A DNA stretch of 64,000 bases from Pantoea sp. A4 (GTDB lineage: Bacteria > Pseudomonadota > Gammaproteobacteria > Enterobacterales > Enterobacteriaceae), in the NCBI RefSeq assembly GCF_000295955.2, contig NZ_ALXE01000070.1:1-64000 (forward strand), given 5' to 3'. The notes under the pieces are model-generated. The model saw only the letters and a list, made by a program, of their open reading frames with translations. It ran no database searches and was not told the origin of the DNA. How positions within the stretch are numbered: position 1 is the first letter of the stretch; each line of letters opens with the position of its first letter. Positions 34,866 through 43,988 of this stretch are shown here, piece by piece. The translations under genes and the position numbers were made by a program.

Positions 34866-35546
34866 CTACAAGGTACGGCACAGGCAACCTGTTTGTATGC
34901 TGGCTGCGCCCTGCGCCAGCAATGTGCGGCTTATTTCCGCCACGGTACTGCCCGTGGTGACCACATCATCAATAAGGGCGATATGGCGTCCCTGCACCGC
35001 GATTTCAAGGTGGAAAGCACCCTGCAAATTCGCTTTACGCTGCTGCGCATTCAACTGGTGCTGAGGTGAACGCGCCCCGGTACGCACCAGACCCTGACTA
35101 AATTCGGCATGAAGCCAGTGCGCCAGCGGTGCTGCAAGCAAGGCCGTTTGATTGTAGCCGCGTTGCCATGCGCGTCGGTGGTGGAGCGGGACGCACAGCA
35201 CCAAATCCGGTTTTGGCAGTAGCAGTTGACGCCTCATGTGCTGAAAGCTTAGCAAAAGTAGCCGTGCCAGCATCACTCTGAGTGCGGTCACGCCTGAAAA
35301 CTTTAGATCTCGCACCCAATGACTGAGCGGTGGCTGATAGTTGCCAACACAGACAAGCGCCTGCCACGGCGGCGGCGTGCGCTGGCAGCGTAGACAGGCC
35401 TGATGTGCGCTGGCGGCCGGTAAAGCACAACGTGGGCACAGGGTAGGGAGCGTAGGCAACTGACGCAGGCACAGGCTGCACAGGCCGTGCTGCGGCAGTT
35501 GAAGTGGCAAGCGGCATAGCCAGCAGGTAGCGGGTATTGGTAGCAT
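34866..35546 (-). CDS. gntX: ComF family protein GntX
   Basis: This 226-residue protein belongs to the ComF/GntX phosphoribosyltransferase-like family. In naturally transformable bacteria ComF homologues help DNA uptake. The N-terminal Cys-rich zinc-like motif (CWLC, CSLC, CPRC, CLRC) spans residues 8-53. The C-terminal PRPP-binding motif is ALIDDVVTTGSTVAEISRTL. The gene is divergent from bioH with only 34 bp between them, as in E. coli. The name reflects an old gluconate phenotype. Confidence 0.93.
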   Translation of the reverse strand: MLPIPATCWLCRLPLQLPQHGLCSLCLRQLPTLPTLCPRCALPAASAHQACLRCQRTPPPWQALVCVGNYQPPLSHWVRDLKFSGVTALRVMLARLLLLSFQHMRRQLLLPKPDLVLCVPLHHRRAWQRGYNQTALLAAPLAHWLHAEFSQGLVRTGARSPQHQLNAQQRKANLQGAFHLEIAVQGRHIALIDDVVTTGSTVAEISRTLLAQGAASIQTGCLCRTL

Positions 35547-35580
35547 AACGACCTCCTTATCATCACCTGGATAGTAACTG

Positions 35581-36351
35581 ATGACATCTCTTCACTGGCA
35601 GTGCTGTGGCACTGGCGATCGCGATCTTGTGCTGTTGCACGGTTGGGGACTGAACGCCGAAGTGTGGCAAAGCATTGTGCCGCGACTCAGCGCGCATTTT
35701 CGTCTGCATCTGGTGGACCTGCCCGGATATGGACGTAGCCAGCCGTTTCCTCCGCTTTCGCTGGCGCAGATGGCGCAGCAGATCGCACCGCAGTTGCCTG
35801 CACAGGCGATTGTACTGGGTTGGTCACTGGGCGGGCTGGTGGCCAGTCAACTGGCATTGACCCTGCCAGATCGGATTGCGGCGTTGATTAGCGTCGCCTC
35901 CTCGCCCTGCTTCGCGGCCGGGGACGGTTGGCCGGGAATCAAGCCTGATACGCTATTACGCTTCCAGCAGGATCTGAGTACCGATTTTCAGCGCACGGTG
36001 GAACGTTTCCTTGCCCTGCAAACCTTAGGCACCAGCAGCGCGCGCCAGGACGCTCGTCAGTTGAAAGAGGTGGTGTTGTCGCAGCCTGTGCCTGAAGTGG
36101 CGGTGCTGGATGCCGGTCTGGCTATTTTGCGTGACGTTGATTTACGTCCTGCTCTGGCCGACCTCCGTCAACCACATCTGCGCCTGTATGGCGCGTTAGA
36201 CGGACTGGTGCCGCGTGCCATCGCGCCGTTGCTGGATGAGGCATGGCCACAATCTCGTAGCCAGGTGATTGAAAAAGCGGCCCATGCGCCCTTTATTTCT
36301 CACCCCGAGATTTTCTGCGAGCAGATTATAGAGTTCTGTCACGATCTTTAG
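35581..36351 (+). CDS. bioH: pimeloyl-[acyl-carrier protein] methyl ester esterase
   Basis: BioH hydrolyses pimeloyl-ACP methyl ester to stop chain growth and release the biotin precursor. The 256 residues are typical. The alpha/beta-hydrolase nucleophile is Ser82 in VLGWSLGGLVASQLAL. The oxyanion region is LLHGWGLNAEVW, and the catalytic His lies in AAHAPFISHPE near the C terminus. It is transcribed divergently from gntX with 34 bp between starts. Confidence 0.96.
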   Translation: MTSLHWQCCGTGDRDLVLLHGWGLNAEVWQSIVPRLSAHFRLHLVDLPGYGRSQPFPPLSLAQMAQQIAPQLPAQAIVLGWSLGGLVASQLALTLPDRIAALISVASSPCFAAGDGWPGIKPDTLLRFQQDLSTDFQRTVERFLALQTLGTSSARQDARQLKEVVLSQPVPEVAVLDAGLAILRDVDLRPALADLRQPHLRLYGALDGLVPRAIAPLLDEAWPQSRSQVIEKAAHAPFISHPEIFCEQIIEFCHDL

Positions 36352-36362
36352 CGATACCGCAA

Positions 36363-36488
36363 TTAGCGACTGGCAAATTCGCCACCAACGTCAATACTTT
36401 CTCGCGTAAGCCAGACGATGAATTGCTCTGGATGCAGTGCCACAGTCGGCCCTTTGGCTGGCGGTGGCTTGCGCTGTCTGGTTTTCAC
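36363..36488 (-). CDS. possible small ORF, 41 residues
   Basis: A GTG-started frame encodes MKTRQRKPPPAKGPTVALHP followed by EQFIVWLTRESIDVGGEFAS and R. The first third is basic and proline-rich, and the rest looks like ordinary folded protein. No strong ribosome site precedes the GTG, and no family is recognised. It lies between convergent-side bioH and divergent to the DUF1471 gene. It could be a real small protein, the remnant of a larger gene in the former feo locus, or chance. Confidence 0.35.
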   Translation of the reverse strand: MKTRQRKPPPAKGPTVALHPEQFIVWLTRESIDVGGEFASR

Positions 36489-36521
36489 TTCAACAACGCA
36501 TAATAAATTGAGGATGATGAT

Positions 36522-36797
36522 ATGAACGTAGCGAAACTGTTGGTTGCGGGTGTGATGTTGGGAGCCATGTCTTTCTCTGTACTGGCAGCGGAAGAGGTGA
36601 CTAAAGAGGTAGTAGAGAGCAAAAATCTGGTAAAAATTGGCACGGTAAACACCAGTGATAAAGATGCGCCGATGGACTTACATAAATCTCTGTCGAAAAA
36701 AGCCGATGATTTGGGCGGCAAATATTATCTGATTATTGCCGGTCGTGAGCATGGCAAGTTTGCAGCTACTGCCGACGTTTATAAAGACAAAGAGTAA
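36522..36797 (+). CDS. DUF1471 (YhcN/BhsA family) periplasmic protein
   Basis: This 91-residue exported protein has a signal peptide of about 22 residues (MNVAKLLVAG...SVLA). The remainder is a DUF1471 domain, with VKIGTVNTSDKDAPMDLHKSL, KADDLGGKYYLIIAG and a C-terminal FAATADVYKDKE. Family members such as BhsA and YhcN respond to acid, peroxide or envelope stress in E. coli. The specific role here is unknown. It is convergent with the phosphorylase gene, with 3 bp between stops. Confidence 0.85.
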   Translation: MNVAKLLVAGVMLGAMSFSVLAAEEVTKEVVESKNLVKIGTVNTSDKDAPMDLHKSLSKKADDLGGKYYLIIAGREHGKFAATADVYKDKE

Positions 36798-36800
36798 TGC

Positions 36801-38480
36801 CTAGCCACGTAACCACATAAATTGCCAGGCATCCAGCTTCACTGGCTGGGTGCCATCAACATTCTCTCCGCTGACCACATCCAAAAACTGCCGTGCTATC
36901 GGTAACGTCGCCTGCATTTCCCGCGCACTAAGGTTGAAAACGCACAGCATATTTTCTGTTCCCTGGCGCTGCATGATGAGTAAAGCGTTCTCACTATCAA
37001 ACACTTCCATTGGATTATCAGGATGAAATGCCTGTTGACGACGACGGAGCTGGATCAGCTGGCTGAGCTGCTCAAAGCAGTGTTGTCGGAGCCAGTTACT
37101 CCCGGCCAGTGCCTCTTCCATCTCCTGCAAGGCAAACTTTTTCCGGTTAATCGCGCGGTTGTGGCCTGCTGCCCGCACACCATCCAGATCGTTACGTGAA
37201 CCGAGCATACTCTGCACATAGACGGCTGGCACGCCTGGAAACGCCAGCAAAATGCCGTGGGCCAGCAGAAAGCGGCGCAGGCGTGTGGCATCGTCATCTT
37301 CCTGGCGGCTCAGTGCATCCAGATAGGAGACGTTGATTTCATACGGACTGGTCGTGCCGTCAGGGTTGTTTTTGTAGGAGACCAGCGCCCCTTCCAGAGC
37401 CAGATCGCGAACCAGCGCGAGGATCTCCGGTTCGCTGAGGATCCCTCGAGCCGGATTGAGACCGATACCGTCGTGCGAGGCGAGAAAATTGAAGAAGGTG
37501 GTGGTGCCGCCGCCAGGGATCAGCGAACGCGCCCACTGGCGCAGCGCCCGACCAGAGCCACTGTGAATCGCCTGGAGCACCAGCGGCGGTAGTGAGAACT
37601 GATACACCATCTGCGCTTCATTACGGCCATCGCCGAAGTAGCTGATATTGTCTTTATGCGGCACATTGGTTTCGGTGATGATCACCGTGCCCGGTGCCAC
37701 CAAATTGGCAATCGCGCGGAACAGCTGCACCAACTGATGGGTTTTCGCCAGGTGAATGCAGTTGGTGCCCGGGGTTTTCCACATGTAGCCCACGGCATCA
37801 AGGCGGACGTAATCCGCCCCTTTTTTCAGGTAGTCGAGCAGGACATCGACCATATGAATCAGCACTTCGCCATCGGCAAAGTTCAGGTCGATCTGATCGG
37901 CACTGAAGGTGCTCCAGACGAAGCGGGTTTCACCATCGGCGCATTCAAATGGCGTCAGCAGTGGCGAAGTCCGGGGACGGGTGACGGCACTTAAATCCGT
38001 GGCGGGTGGCATAGCAATAAAGAACTGCTGCCAGCCCGGTTCACGATCGAGAAAATGGCGAAACCACAGGCTTTGCGCCGACATATGGTTACAGACAAAA
38101 TCGAACATCAGGCGGGTGTGCGTATGCAGTTCCGCAATGTCACGCCATTCACCACACAGCGGGTTTACCTGATGGTAATCGATAACTGAAAAGCCATCGT
38201 CAGAAGAGTAGGGGTAGAACGGCAACAGATGTACCAGCGGGAAGGTATTAGCCAGATGCTGCTGGTAAAAGCGCGAGAAGCTTTGAAGAGTCGGGGTATC
38301 CGGCTCTCGAAACTGATCGGCATAGGTAATCAGCATCACGTCCTGTTCATCCCAGTGCAGTTTGCGCGGCAGTTTCATGGCATCGCGCGCAGCACGGATG
38401 TGTGAAAGGAGCCGCTCACGGGTGGCGAGTGGCAAGGTATCGGCATAAATAGTGTCGAGCAGCTGGTTAATGATGTCCAT
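36801..38480 (-). CDS. GH13 sugar phosphorylase, YcjM-like (glucosylglycerate or sucrose phosphorylase)
   Basis: This 559-residue GH13_18 enzyme closely resembles E. coli YcjM (glucosylglycerate phosphorylase) in length and sequence. Shared segments are LLPFYPYSSDDGFSVIDYHQ, MFDFVCNHMSAQSLWFRHF, the nucleophile region KGADYVRLDAVGYMWK, the acid region VIITETNVPHKDNI and FLASHDGIGLNP. Such enzymes release glucose 1-phosphate from a disaccharide-like substrate. The substrate cannot be read from sequence alone. It stands alone without the ycj transporter and kinase genes, between a DUF1471 gene and tex. Confidence 0.85.
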   Translation of the reverse strand: MDIINQLLDTIYADTLPLATRERLLSHIRAARDAMKLPRKLHWDEQDVMLITYADQFREPDTPTLQSFSRFYQQHLANTFPLVHLLPFYPYSSDDGFSVIDYHQVNPLCGEWRDIAELHTHTRLMFDFVCNHMSAQSLWFRHFLDREPGWQQFFIAMPPATDLSAVTRPRTSPLLTPFECADGETRFVWSTFSADQIDLNFADGEVLIHMVDVLLDYLKKGADYVRLDAVGYMWKTPGTNCIHLAKTHQLVQLFRAIANLVAPGTVIITETNVPHKDNISYFGDGRNEAQMVYQFSLPPLVLQAIHSGSGRALRQWARSLIPGGGTTTFFNFLASHDGIGLNPARGILSEPEILALVRDLALEGALVSYKNNPDGTTSPYEINVSYLDALSRQEDDDATRLRRFLLAHGILLAFPGVPAVYVQSMLGSRNDLDGVRAAGHNRAINRKKFALQEMEEALAGSNWLRQHCFEQLSQLIQLRRRQQAFHPDNPMEVFDSENALLIMQRQGTENMLCVFNLSAREMQATLPIARQFLDVVSGENVDGTQPVKLDAWQFMWLRG

Positions 38481-38556
38481 TGTTTCGCTGTGCCACGGCC
38501 TGGAGTCAGTTTTTGTGATCTTTGTTTTAGCCTGGCAGCTTAGCGAGATTTCGCAA

Positions 38557-38595
38557 CCGAACCCGCTTTTTTGGCATAAGCAAAAGCGGGTTCGG
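38557..38595 (-). terminator. inverted repeat downstream of tex
   Basis: CCGAACCCGCTTTT and AAAAGCGGGTTCGG form a 14-bp stem around an 11-nt loop, 8 bp beyond the tex stop. Part of the T run lies inside the stem rather than after it, so the termination strength is uncertain. Confidence 0.65.
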
Positions 38596-38602
38596 CAGGG
38601 GG

Positions 38603-40942
38603 TTAGCGCTTCTTGCTGAAGGCAGCGGCTAACGCATCACCCATGGCACTGTTACCCGCCGAACTGCTGGCCGGGCGTGCATTGCGAGGTTTAGCATTGC
38701 TGCTATTGTTGCTGCGTGGGGCCTCACGCTGGGTGCTGCGATTGCTGGCGCGCGCATTGGTTTCACCGGGTTGCTCGTCAAGACGCATGGTTAACGCAAT
38801 ACGTTTACGCTGCAGATCCACTTCCAGCACTTTGACCTTCACGATATCGCCCGCTTTCACCACTTTGTGTGGATCATCGATAAACTTATCCGACAGCGAA
38901 GAGATATGAACCAGGCCATCCTGATGCACGCCGATATCCACAAAGGCACCAAAGTTGGTCACGTTGGTCACGGCACCTTCCAGGATCATACCCGGCAGCA
39001 GGTCGTTCATGGTTTCCACCCCTTCCGCAAACTGCGCGGTTTTAAATTCAGGGCGTGGATCGCGACCCGGTTTTTCCAGCTCTTTAATGATGTCGTTTAC
39101 CGTCGGCAGACCAAAGCGTTCATCGGTAAAGTCGCGAGCATTCAGATTACGCAGGCTGGAAGGGTTGCCCATCAGTTCATTCAGCGCCTGGTGTGTCGCA
39201 CTCAGGATGCGTTCCACAATCGGGTAGGCCTCCGGGTGAACCGTGGAGGCATCCAGCGGGTTGTCCCCGTGGTTAATACGCAGGAAGCCCGCGCACTGCT
39301 CAAAGGCTTTCGGGCCGAGACGGCTGACTTTTAACAACTGCTGGCGATTCTGGAAGCGACCATTTTCGTCACGCCAGTTCACCACGTTTTGCGCCATCAT
39401 GCGCGTCAGGCCGGCTACGCGGGTCAGCAGGGCCACGGAGGCGGTGTTCAGATCTACCCCGACGGCGTTTACGCAGTCTTCTACCACGGCATCCAGTTTT
39501 TTCGCGAGCTGGCTTTGGCTCACGTCATGCTGATACTGGCCTACACCGATGGATTTCGGATCAATCTTCACCAGCTCTGCCAGTGGGTCTTGCAGGCGGC
39601 GTGCGATAGAGACAGCACCGCGCAGCGACACGTCCAGATCCGGGAACTCAAGGGCTGCCAGTTCGGAAGCAGAATAGACCGAAGCGCCAGCTTCACTGAC
39701 AATGACTTTTTGCCCACTCACCTGTGGGAACTGCTTCTGTACGTCCAGGTAGAAGCGCTCGGTTTCACGCGAGGCTGTACCGTTACCAATTGCTACCAGC
39801 TCTACCTGATGCTTAGTGCACAGCGCGGCAACGGCACTGGCGGCTTTCGCCGTCTGGCCGGTGTGGGGATAAATGGTATCGGTAGCGACCAGCTTACCGG
39901 TCGCATCCACTACCGCGACTTTGACACCGGTACGCAGTCCCGGATCGAGGCCCATAGTGGCGCGCATGCCCGCTGGGGCGGCCATCAGCAGATCGTGCAG
40001 ATTGCGCGCGAAGACGTTGATGGCTTCTTCTTCAGCGCGTTCGCGTACGCTGCCCATCAGCTCGGTTTCCAGGTGCAGCATCACTTTGATACGCCAGGTC
40101 CAGCTCACGACCGCCTTACGCCAGCTATCCGCTGGGGCATTATTCAGGCGTAAATTGAGGTGTTCGGCAATCAGGGTTTCACCGTGGCTTTCGCGTGGCG
40201 CTTCTTCAAATTGCGGATCGGGATTCAGCGAGAGCTGGAGTACGCCTTCGTTACGACCACGCAGCATGGCCAGTGCGCGGTGAGACGGCACACTGTTTAG
40301 CGCTTCATGGTGATCGAAGTAGTCACGGAATTTCGCGCCGCTTTCCGCTTGCCCCTCTACCACTTTGGCCACCAGATGGGCATTTTTCCACAGGTAGTCA
40401 CGCACTTTAGCCAGCAGCGCTGCATCTTCGGCGAAGCGTTCCATCAGGATGTAGCGGGCACCATCCAGCGCGGCGCGCACGTCGGCTACGCCTTTATCAC
40501 TGTCAACATAGGCAGCCGCAACCTGTTCCGGGTCTTGTGACGGATCTTGCCACAGGCTATCAGCCAACGGCTCAAGACCGGCTTCAATGGCAATTTGACC
40601 ACGGGTACGGCGCTTAGGTTTGTAGGGGAGATAGAGGTCTTCGAGTTCGGTTTTACTGAGGGTGTTGTTGATAGCGCGGGCAAGGTCATCGCTGAGTTTG
40701 CCTTGCTCATCAATGGATTTCAGAATCGACTGGCGTCGGTCCTCCAGTTCACGCAGATAGCTGAGGCGGCTCTCCAACTGGCGTAGCTGGGTATCATCCA
40801 GGCCACCGGTTACCTCTTTACGATAACGTGCAATAAACGGCACGGTATTCCCTTCGTCCAGCAGGCGCACAGCAGCATCAACCTGCTCCGTTCGCGCCTG
40901 CAGCTCAGTTGCAATAATCTGGCTCAGTGAATCTTTCATCAT
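38603..40942 (-). CDS. yhgF: transcription accessory protein Tex (YhgF)
   Basis: Tex is a nucleic-acid-binding protein thought to help transcription elongation. The 779-residue protein (E. coli 773) has an N-terminal helical region, a YqgF-like RNase H fold core (GLDPGLRTGVKVAVVDATGK), helix-hairpin-helix segments (VGVDLNTASVALLTRVAGL), and an S1 domain near residues 650-720 (PGMILEGAVTNVTNFGAFVD). A low-complexity Ser/Asn/Arg tail ends in AAAFSKKR. Two adjacent ATG codons (40942, 40939) could start it. It follows greB on the same strand, as in E. coli. Confidence 0.95.
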   Translation of the reverse strand: MMKDSLSQIIATELQARTEQVDAAVRLLDEGNTVPFIARYRKEVTGGLDDTQLRQLESRLSYLRELEDRRQSILKSIDEQGKLSDDLARAINNTLSKTELEDLYLPYKPKRRTRGQIAIEAGLEPLADSLWQDPSQDPEQVAAAYVDSDKGVADVRAALDGARYILMERFAEDAALLAKVRDYLWKNAHLVAKVVEGQAESGAKFRDYFDHHEALNSVPSHRALAMLRGRNEGVLQLSLNPDPQFEEAPRESHGETLIAEHLNLRLNNAPADSWRKAVVSWTWRIKVMLHLETELMGSVRERAEEEAINVFARNLHDLLMAAPAGMRATMGLDPGLRTGVKVAVVDATGKLVATDTIYPHTGQTAKAASAVAALCTKHQVELVAIGNGTASRETERFYLDVQKQFPQVSGQKVIVSEAGASVYSASELAALEFPDLDVSLRGAVSIARRLQDPLAELVKIDPKSIGVGQYQHDVSQSQLAKKLDAVVEDCVNAVGVDLNTASVALLTRVAGLTRMMAQNVVNWRDENGRFQNRQQLLKVSRLGPKAFEQCAGFLRINHGDNPLDASTVHPEAYPIVERILSATHQALNELMGNPSSLRNLNARDFTDERFGLPTVNDIIKELEKPGRDPRPEFKTAQFAEGVETMNDLLPGMILEGAVTNVTNFGAFVDIGVHQDGLVHISSLSDKFIDDPHKVVKAGDIVKVKVLEVDLQRKRIALTMRLDEQPGETNARASNRSTQREAPRSNNSSNAKPRNARPASSSAGNSAMGDALAAAFSKKR

Positions 40943-41042
40943 CGGTAACTGTCTTTCGGGGTTGAGAAACAGGGGACAGTTATACGGACTGGAGGGTGAA
41001 ATTGCCAGTGAAGCGGCCCGCTTTCAGTGATATTCCGAATGG

Positions 41043-41516
41043 CTATCGCAGATAGTTAATTTCATTGACGAACCACTGTACCGGACCGGCTGGGGTCTGT
41101 ACGCTGGCCGCATCGCCAACCTCTTTTTTCAACAGTGCGCGCGCCATCGGGGAGTCGATAGAGATGTAATCTTTCTGCCCGAAAATTTCATCATAGCCAA
41201 CGATGCGGAAGCGTTTGATTTCGCCTTCGTCATTTTCGACTTCGACCCAGGCACCGAAAAAGACTTTGCCGTCTTGCTGGGGGGAGTAATCGACAATACG
41301 CAACTCTTCCAGACTTTTGGTCAGGTAGCGCACCCGGCGATCAATTTCGCGCAGGCGTTTTTTGTTGTACTGGTAGTCAGCATTTTCGCTGCGATCGCCC
41401 AGGCTGGCTGCCCAGGTGACTTTTTTGGTCACTTCTGGCCGCTCTTCTCGCCACAGATAGTCAAGTTCAGCTTTCAGCTTGTTAAAGCCTTCACGGGTAA
41501 TCAGTCGGGTTTTCAT
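41043..41516 (-). CDS. greB: transcription elongation factor GreB
   Basis: GreB enters the RNA polymerase secondary channel and stimulates cleavage of backtracked RNA. The 157-residue protein has an N-terminal coiled coil (REGFNKLKAELDYLWREERP, with a tip around WAASLGDRSENADYQYNKK) and a C-terminal FKBP-like domain (FGAWVEVENDEGEIKRFRIV). The tip acidic residues DRSENAD are present. The YNKKRLREID segment is typical of GreB. It is divergent from ompR across 311 bp and followed by tex. Confidence 0.96.
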   Translation of the reverse strand: MKTRLITREGFNKLKAELDYLWREERPEVTKKVTWAASLGDRSENADYQYNKKRLREIDRRVRYLTKSLEELRIVDYSPQQDGKVFFGAWVEVENDEGEIKRFRIVGYDEIFGQKDYISIDSPMARALLKKEVGDAASVQTPAGPVQWFVNEINYLR

Positions 41517-41827
41517 GGCTTAGCATCGGGCGGTTACACACTAAAGACAGTGTAAAAGAAGGCGTGGCAAAAATTCAATCCAGCCGAAAGCCCATCGCGG
41601 ATTGAAAACTTATCCGGCTGTGGAAATTTTGCTCAGGCTGTAAGATGGTGTTATTCAGGGCAAAAAAACCGAAAAAGTGGCTCGAAGGCGCAAAAACTTA
41701 AAGATAAGCTGCTGTTTAATATGCTTTGTAACAATTTCGGCTAGAATATAAACCATTAATGACTGTCACAGACAGGACAGTTTTTTAACAATACTGGCTC
41801 AGGCAATAGCGCCTTTGGGAGTAGAAA
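41517..41827. other. greB-ompR intergenic control region
   Basis: This 311-bp region must hold the divergent promoters of greB and ompR-envZ. An AT-rich segment TTGTAACAATTTCGGCTAGA then ATATAAACC at about 41727-41755 is a promoter-like stretch, but no pair of hexamers has ideal spacing. A hairpin with a T run sits at 41762-41786. I see no protein-coding gene in it. Confidence 0.5.
41762..41786 (+). terminator. hairpin with T run in the ompR leader
   Basis: ACTGTC and GACAGT pair around an 8-nt loop and are followed by TTTTTT, 42 nt before the ompR ATG. The form is that of a weak intrinsic terminator inside the leader. Whether it attenuates ompR transcription is unknown. Confidence 0.4.
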
Positions 41828-42547
41828 ATGCAAGAGAACTACAAAATTCTGGTCGTTGATGACGATATGCGTCTGCGTGCTCTGTTAGAGCGCTATCTCA
41901 CCGAACAGGGCTTTCAGGTGCGCAGTGTTGCTAACGCTGAGCAGATGGATCGTCTGCTGACCCGCGAATCTTTCCACCTGATGGTGCTGGACCTGATGTT
42001 ACCAGGCGAAGACGGGCTGTCAATTTGCCGCCGTTTGCGTAGCCAGAGCAACCCGATGCCGATCATTATGGTGACGGCGAAAGGTGAAGAAGTGGACCGT
42101 ATCGTAGGGCTGGAAATCGGCGCTGACGACTACATTCCAAAACCGTTCAACCCGCGTGAACTGCTGGCGCGTATTCGTGCCGTGCTGCGTCGTCAGGCCA
42201 ATGAGCTGCCTGGTGCACCTTCACAGGAAGAGGCGGTTATCGCCTTCGGTAAATTCAAACTGAATCTTGGCACTCGTGAGATGTTCCGCGAAGATGAGCC
42301 AATGCCGCTGACCAGCGGTGAGTTTGCGGTGCTTAAAGCACTGGTGAGCCATCCACGTGAACCGCTGTCGCGTGACAAACTGATGAACCTGGCACGTGGC
42401 CGCGAATACAGCGCCATGGAGCGTTCAATTGACGTGCAGATCTCTCGCCTGCGTCGCATGGTGGAAGAAGATCCGGCACACCCACGCTATATCCAGACTG
42501 TTTGGGGCCTGGGTTATGTGTTCGTTCCGGATGGTAGCAAAGCCTGA
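41828..42547 (+). CDS. ompR: osmolarity response regulator OmpR
   Basis: OmpR is the DNA-binding response regulator that controls porin and many stress genes. The 239 residues equal E. coli. The N-terminal receiver domain carries the phosphorylated Asp55 in LDLMLPGEDG. The acid pair is in VVDDDMRLRALL and the conserved Lys in YIPKPFNPRELLAR. The C-terminal winged helix includes LTSGEFAVLKALVSHP and ISRLRRMVEEDPAHPRYIQT. It is first of the ompR-envZ operon. Confidence 0.98.
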   Translation: MQENYKILVVDDDMRLRALLERYLTEQGFQVRSVANAEQMDRLLTRESFHLMVLDLMLPGEDGLSICRRLRSQSNPMPIIMVTAKGEEVDRIVGLEIGADDYIPKPFNPRELLARIRAVLRRQANELPGAPSQEEAVIAFGKFKLNLGTREMFREDEPMPLTSGEFAVLKALVSHPREPLSRDKLMNLARGREYSAMERSIDVQISRLRRMVEEDPAHPRYIQTVWGLGYVFVPDGSKA

Positions 42548-42566
42548 CGGCGGGTTATCCACTTAA

Positions 42567-43943
<1,377 letters not shown>

Positions 43944-43953
43944 CGGTGAGCAA

Positions 43954-43988
43954 AAGAGAGGGCGGCCTGGTGCCGCCCCTCTTATTAT
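43954..43988. terminator. bidirectional terminator between envZ and pckA
   Basis: AAGAG-A-GGGCGGC and GCCGCCC-CTCTT form a long stem with one bulged base and a CTGGT loop. TATTATTT on the right and a T-rich complement on the left suit termination from both sides. Its right end overlaps the pckA stop codon. Confidence 0.8.

Noticed and set aside
41727..41755. Confident sigma70 promoter of ompR
   Set aside because: The hexamers TTGTAA, TAGAAT and TATAAA are present but no pair has a spacing of 16-18 bp, so only a promoter-like stretch is noted.
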